From Betaproteobacteria bacterium (GTDB lineage: Bacteria; Pseudomonadota; Gammaproteobacteria; Burkholderiales; Burkholderiaceae_A): a DNA stretch of 38,252 nt. Below, piece by piece: positions 35,831 through 38,252 of this stretch (its first letter is position 1; each line of letters starts with the position of its first letter). The stretch is from positions 1 through 38,252 of the forward strand of contig JAOINB010000014.1 of the NCBI GenBank assembly GCA_028139135.1. The letters run 5' to 3'. Both the position numbers and the translations under genes were made by a program. The notes under the pieces were generated by a model that did no database searches, was not told where the DNA came from, and saw only the letters and a list, made by a program, of their open reading frames with translations.

Positions 35831-36235
35831 ATGTACCTAAAAATAAATTTTACAAAGTTTAAAAAAGTTTTGACAGTGATTGCTTCGATTGTAGTTTTGT
35901 CTTCAGGCTCCTGGTTTATTTTTAATGAAATCGAAGAGTCTTCAAAACCAAAAGAAATGATTCAAGCAACGATTCATCTTGTCAATTATTGTGCAGTATC
36001 CAATAACTCCTTCATGATGCAATCTATTCCTGAGGGTCCTCGAGCTTTCTTTGGTGGCAGCAGAGTAAATTTAAGAGCACCTAAAGGACAGAAAATGCAA
36101 CTTGTAGCTAGTAGTCGTTATCCTGACTTCAGTTTTGAAGGACCAATCATCCTTCTTGCAGAAGAAAACACAGTGATAGCTGACTGCGAAGGAAAAGGCC
36201 CTTCGACTTTGGAAGGATTGAAAGGAAAATTTTAG
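35831..36235 (+). CDS. small membrane-anchored protein, intact copy
   Basis: A 134-residue product: a lysine-rich start (MYLKINFTKFKK), one hydrophobic helix at about residues 13-31, then a soluble, probably periplasmic domain with Cys at NYCAVSNN and ADCEGKG, and the block MMQSIPEGPRAFF, SSRYPDFSF, EENTVIADCEGKG. No family is recognised. Its damaged relative lies at 11373-11816 in the same orientation, 24 kb away. It is the only gene between R6 and R7. Confidence 0.68.
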   Translation: MYLKINFTKFKKVLTVIASIVVLSSGSWFIFNEIEESSKPKEMIQATIHLVNYCAVSNNSFMMQSIPEGPRAFFGGSRVNLRAPKGQKMQLVASSRYPDFSFEGPIILLAEENTVIADCEGKGPSTLEGLKGKF

Positions 36236-36279
36236 CCGGTGCCATTATTAAAAATCTAATGAGAAATTTTTTTCCGACC

Positions 36280-36358
36280 GGGCGTAGGCAGCAAACTTCC
36301 AATTTAGCACTTAAATAATTTATTCTATTCTGAATCACTCTTTTAGCGTTACTCACAC
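36280..36358 (+). repeat. tRNA-Ser-derived att-like repeat R7
   Basis: GGGCGTAGGCAGCAAACTTC aligns ungapped to the core, then AATTTAGCACTTAAAT (the AGCACTTAA block is exact), TTATTCTATTC, TGAATCACTC, TTTTAGCG and TTACTCACAC. A 9-base deletion removes TTTAGGATT between the two inner ATTC blocks. One arm unit remains. Confidence 0.85.
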
Positions 36359-36383
36359 TAAAAGGAGGCGTGAAAACGAAAAC

Positions 36384-36806
36384 TTAATGCTCTTTGAGCA
36401 TTTTTTCCACCTCTAAAGCGTGAAGTTCTTCTTGACCAATCATGCTTCTTGCATACTCCTCGAGGTAAACAGACTGCCCATCAATAATTTCCAATAGTTC
36501 GTAATACGTTTGTATGGCGAGCTTTTCATGAGCGAGCGTTTCTTTAAGTATTTCTGAAATATCGTGTTTGAATGTCTCCTTTATTTCTTTGATGTTAAGA
36601 GGTGGGTGCCCGCCTAACCCAGTAATATGCTCTCCTGCCAAATTAGCATGTGCGAGTGATTCCTTAGCTTGATCCTTAAAAAAACTAATAAGTGGCAATC
36701 GGTTTGGGCCAAATATCATTAACGAATAATGCGTATAACGGATAACTCCTGACAACTCTAAATCAAAAATTTCCGTCAGTTTTTTTATAATGACTTCTTT
36801 ATCCAC
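36384..36806 (-). CDS. bacterioferritin-like protein
   Basis: A 140-residue four-helix ferritin-like protein. Expected ferroxidase ligands include Glu17, His53, Glu94 (LAHEKLA), Glu126 and His129 (GQEELHA). Where E. coli Bfr has the bridging Glu51 (three residues before His54) this protein has Ser50 (KESLAHA), and the heme-ligand Met52 position is Leu. GAGGA lies 7 bases before the GTG start at 36806. The family stores or mobilises iron in the cytoplasm; oxidation by this member would need a different site. It is divergent from the Adhesin_E-like gene, and its stop lies 25 bases after R7. Confidence 0.82.
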   Translation of the reverse strand: MDKEVIIKKLTEIFDLELSGVIRYTHYSLMIFGPNRLPLISFFKDQAKESLAHANLAGEHITGLGGHPPLNIKEIKETFKHDISEILKETLAHEKLAIQTYYELLEIIDGQSVYLEEYARSMIGQEELHALEVEKMLKEH

Positions 36807-36951
36807 AATAATTCCTCATGTTACGATTTGCCGCTTATAATATCATTTTTACAATAATTAAGAAATCTCCTACAAGGGTGAGATTCGATGATAATATTTA
36901 GTTCGTTTATGCTGTTTATTTGTTTGGCTTCTTGTCAGTTTTAGTCGTAAT

Positions 36952-37338
36952 ATGACAAAACTAATCCTAACCATCCTACTTTGTTTCTGTGTAAATGCTC
37001 ATGCTTTTAATTGGGTAGAGGTAATCGATGTTCGAAAGGGGCTAGATCGTATTTACGTAGATTCTAAAAGTATAAAAAAAAGAAATAAATTTGCTTACTT
37101 TTGGCAGTTGTCAGCTTACGGTTTTATAGAAGGACCAACACAATCTACTATCACTAGAATGAAAGTTAATTGCTCAGATAAAAAACAAACTCATTTAGTG
37201 TTTCAAAGATCATATAAACAACCAATGAGTAGAGGAAGAATACTAAATTCACACAACTTTCTTAGTGAAAGTTTTTATTTAACACCACCGAAAATCAAAC
37301 CTGCAGTAGTAAAATTTGTTTGTAATCACGCAAAATAA
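36952..37338 (+). CDS. exported Adhesin_E-like protein, copy 2
   Basis: A 128-residue product. Signal peptide MTKLILTILLCFCVNAHA, then FNWVEVIDVRKGLDRIYVDSKSIKKRN with the same W-x-x-V, G-x-x-x-Y-V-D, S-I pattern as copy 1 at 33141. Cys occur at KVNCSDKK and KFVCNHAK, matching the disulfide pair of copy 1. Identity to copy 1 is modest, so the duplication is old or the copies arrived separately. Its 3' end lies 22 bases before repeat R8. Likely periplasmic or surface-exposed. Confidence 0.75.
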   Translation: MTKLILTILLCFCVNAHAFNWVEVIDVRKGLDRIYVDSKSIKKRNKFAYFWQLSAYGFIEGPTQSTITRMKVNCSDKKQTHLVFQRSYKQPMSRGRILNSHNFLSESFYLTPPKIKPAVVKFVCNHAK

Positions 37339-37360
37339 AATTTCTAATAGAAGACTTGAA

Positions 37361-37466
37361 TGGCAGAGAGAGCGGGATTTGAACTGAGCACTTAACTCAT
37401 TGATTCTATATAGAGTTTTGAATCACTTTTTTGCCATTACTCACATTGTTATTCACATCACTCATA
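37361..37466 (+). repeat. tRNA-Ser-derived att-like repeat R8, best copy
   Basis: TGGCAGAGAGAGCGGGATTTG and AAC at 37361-37384 read, on the minus strand, as GTTCAAATCCCGCTCTCTCTGCCA minus nothing essential: T-loop, 3' T-stem strand, 7-base acceptor strand, discriminator G and CCA. From memory, 22 of 24 bases agree with E. coli tRNA-Ser(UGA). Then TGAGCACTTAACTCAT, TGATTC, a 13-base loop, GAATCA and CTTTTTTG, followed by ATTACTCACATTG, TTATTCACAT and CACTCAT, three arm-like units. Confidence 0.92.
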
Positions 37467-37567
37467 GTATCAATAGCAGTTAAAGAGGTTACATTGTAGT
37501 ATCTGCTTGTTTTTCATTCCCTCTATGTATTATCTTTTCTCTATCGTGCTTTCACTAAGGATTATTT

Positions 37568-38113
37568 ATGCATATTCACTTTTCTAAGTTATTAATCGGA
37601 TTCGTTAGCATTTTTATACCCGTGCTGCCAACTGGTTTTGCGAAAACCATATCAGAGGAGGTAGGTACAGTAATTGTTGGGTTAAAAACCCCCATCACTG
37701 TGGTGGAGGACGCACAAGCGATTAATTACATGGACTCGGGCTCTGTTGAGCTAGGAGACGCTAAAGCCAAAGTAGTATCCTGCATTGAAAAATTTTCCTT
37801 TAGAAAAAAAAGTGTTAAAGTTGATTTACGCTGTTATATCGTAATGGATGATAAGGCTCCAGGAATTATGGAGTACGTAGCTATTCTCATTGGAAATGAA
37901 GAACTGACAAAAAACTTTGATCAAGGAAAGTCCATATTCCCCCCAGGAAACGGGCTCTCGCATTGGTATGGACATTTTGAATTTAAGACATCTAGTGAAA
38001 AGTACTCGTGGATAAACGATCAGATTTATTTAGGAAAAGGAACTGAAATGAGAGGCCCAAATAGTTCTAAGGGCGGTATGGCACGGTATAAATTATACGA
38101 ACTACAGAATTAG
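37568..38113 (+). CDS. exported DUF3237-like protein, copy 2
   Basis: A 181-residue product. AAGGA lies 6 bases before the ATG. Signal peptide MHIHFSKLLIGFVSIFIPVLPTGFA, followed by a beta-rich domain with SCIEKF, KVDLRCYIVMDDKAPG and a late FKTSSEKYSWINDQIYLGKG block shared with the DUF3237-like copy at 33722 (IRTSSQKYDYMNYIQLIGKG). The two Cys positions also match. Copy 2 follows an Adhesin_E-like gene as copy 1 does, but here repeat R8 lies between the two genes. Function unknown; periplasmic. Confidence 0.68.
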   Translation: MHIHFSKLLIGFVSIFIPVLPTGFAKTISEEVGTVIVGLKTPITVVEDAQAINYMDSGSVELGDAKAKVVSCIEKFSFRKKSVKVDLRCYIVMDDKAPGIMEYVAILIGNEELTKNFDQGKSIFPPGNGLSHWYGHFEFKTSSEKYSWINDQIYLGKGTEMRGPNSSKGGMARYKLYELQN

Positions 38114-38252
38114 ATTTTTCAAAAAATCTTATTCGAAACTGCTAGGTTAGAAAACTTAGTCTACAAAAACGAGAAGTACTGAGATTTAATTTCTCATATT
38201 TTTAAGTTCTAATTTGATAGATAACAGCTCGTCTCTAAGCTTTCTAGATTCC

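Noticed and set aside
37361-37384. A functional tRNA-Ser gene at R8
   Set aside because: Only the 3' 24 bases are present; the anticodon arm, D-arm and 5' acceptor strand are absent from the adjoining sequence on either side.
23522-37466. Reading the array as a chromosomal integron
   Set aside because: Integron attC sites are imperfect palindromes with R/L boxes and cassettes usually share one direction behind intI. Here the repeats contain a tRNA 3' end and direct arm repeats, genes lie in both directions, and no intI or attI is seen.
23522-37466. A CRISPR array
   Set aside because: Units are 0.8-4 kb and coding, the repeats are long and diverged, and no cas gene is present.

Overview
This 38.3 kb window is AT-rich bacterial DNA, apart from one cargo gene. 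It carries a DsbB of gammaproteobacterial type, a glutathionyl-hydroquinone reductase, a Kef/YbaL-type antiporter with a TrkA-N domain, HinT, a phasin, Adhesin_E-like and MORN proteins, and proteases with DUF4214 or RTX-like parts. This suggests a Pseudomonadota genome, probably a marine gammaproteobacterium. The species cannot be named from the sequence alone. There is no rRNA, no complete tRNA, no CRISPR array, and no transposase or integrase.

Layout. 1-13 kb holds mostly small housekeeping or envelope genes: the end of a cupredoxin/DUF4214 protein, a lipoprotein, hinT, yqjG, a Kef-type antiporter, dsbB, a MORN-repeat protein, a phasin with a well-formed promoter, and a degraded copy of a gene that is intact at 35.8 kb. 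12.4-23.5 kb holds three methyltransferase-like genes, a sulfotransferase-like gene and a 1956-residue M10-type metalloprotease (GTG start), which looks like a secretion and surface-modification neighbourhood. 23.5-37.5 kb is a chain of unrelated cargo: a fused 5-oxoprolinase/hydantoinase, a DUF4214 metalloprotease, a cyclase/PrsW operon, two alpha/beta hydrolases (one a fluoroacetate-dehalogenase relative of clearly higher G+C), a bacterioferritin, and duplicated Adhesin_E-like and DUF3237-like exported proteins.

Main discovery. The cargo chain is punctuated by eight copies of a roughly 95-bp repeat, all in the same orientation (R1-R8, near 23522, 27501, 29268, 32923, 34436, 35479, 36280 and 37361). 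The left 24 bp of the best copies is the reverse complement of the 3' end of a tRNA-Ser gene, running from the T-loop through CCA. The right end holds TTACTCAC direct repeats about 12 bp apart. This is the expected anatomy of a tyrosine-recombinase attachment core plus one arm. I read the region as a tandem array of integrase-less cassettes of 0.8-4 kb (1-4 genes each), built up by repeated integration at a tRNA-Ser gene. That gene should lie on the minus strand beyond the right edge. The best-kept copy is the rightmost and several older-looking copies are eroded, as expected if new cargo enters next to the tRNA. Many repeats sit where genes converge and contain a short hairpin followed by T6, so they may also end transcription.

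Other points of note: an adenylate-cyclase domain without its transition-state arginine; a dehalogenase whose triad Asp is Glu; a ferritin-like protein with Ser in place of a ferroxidase Glu; TGC-N3-GCA dyads around the phasin promoter; and a strongly RBS-supported 61-residue membrane protein.
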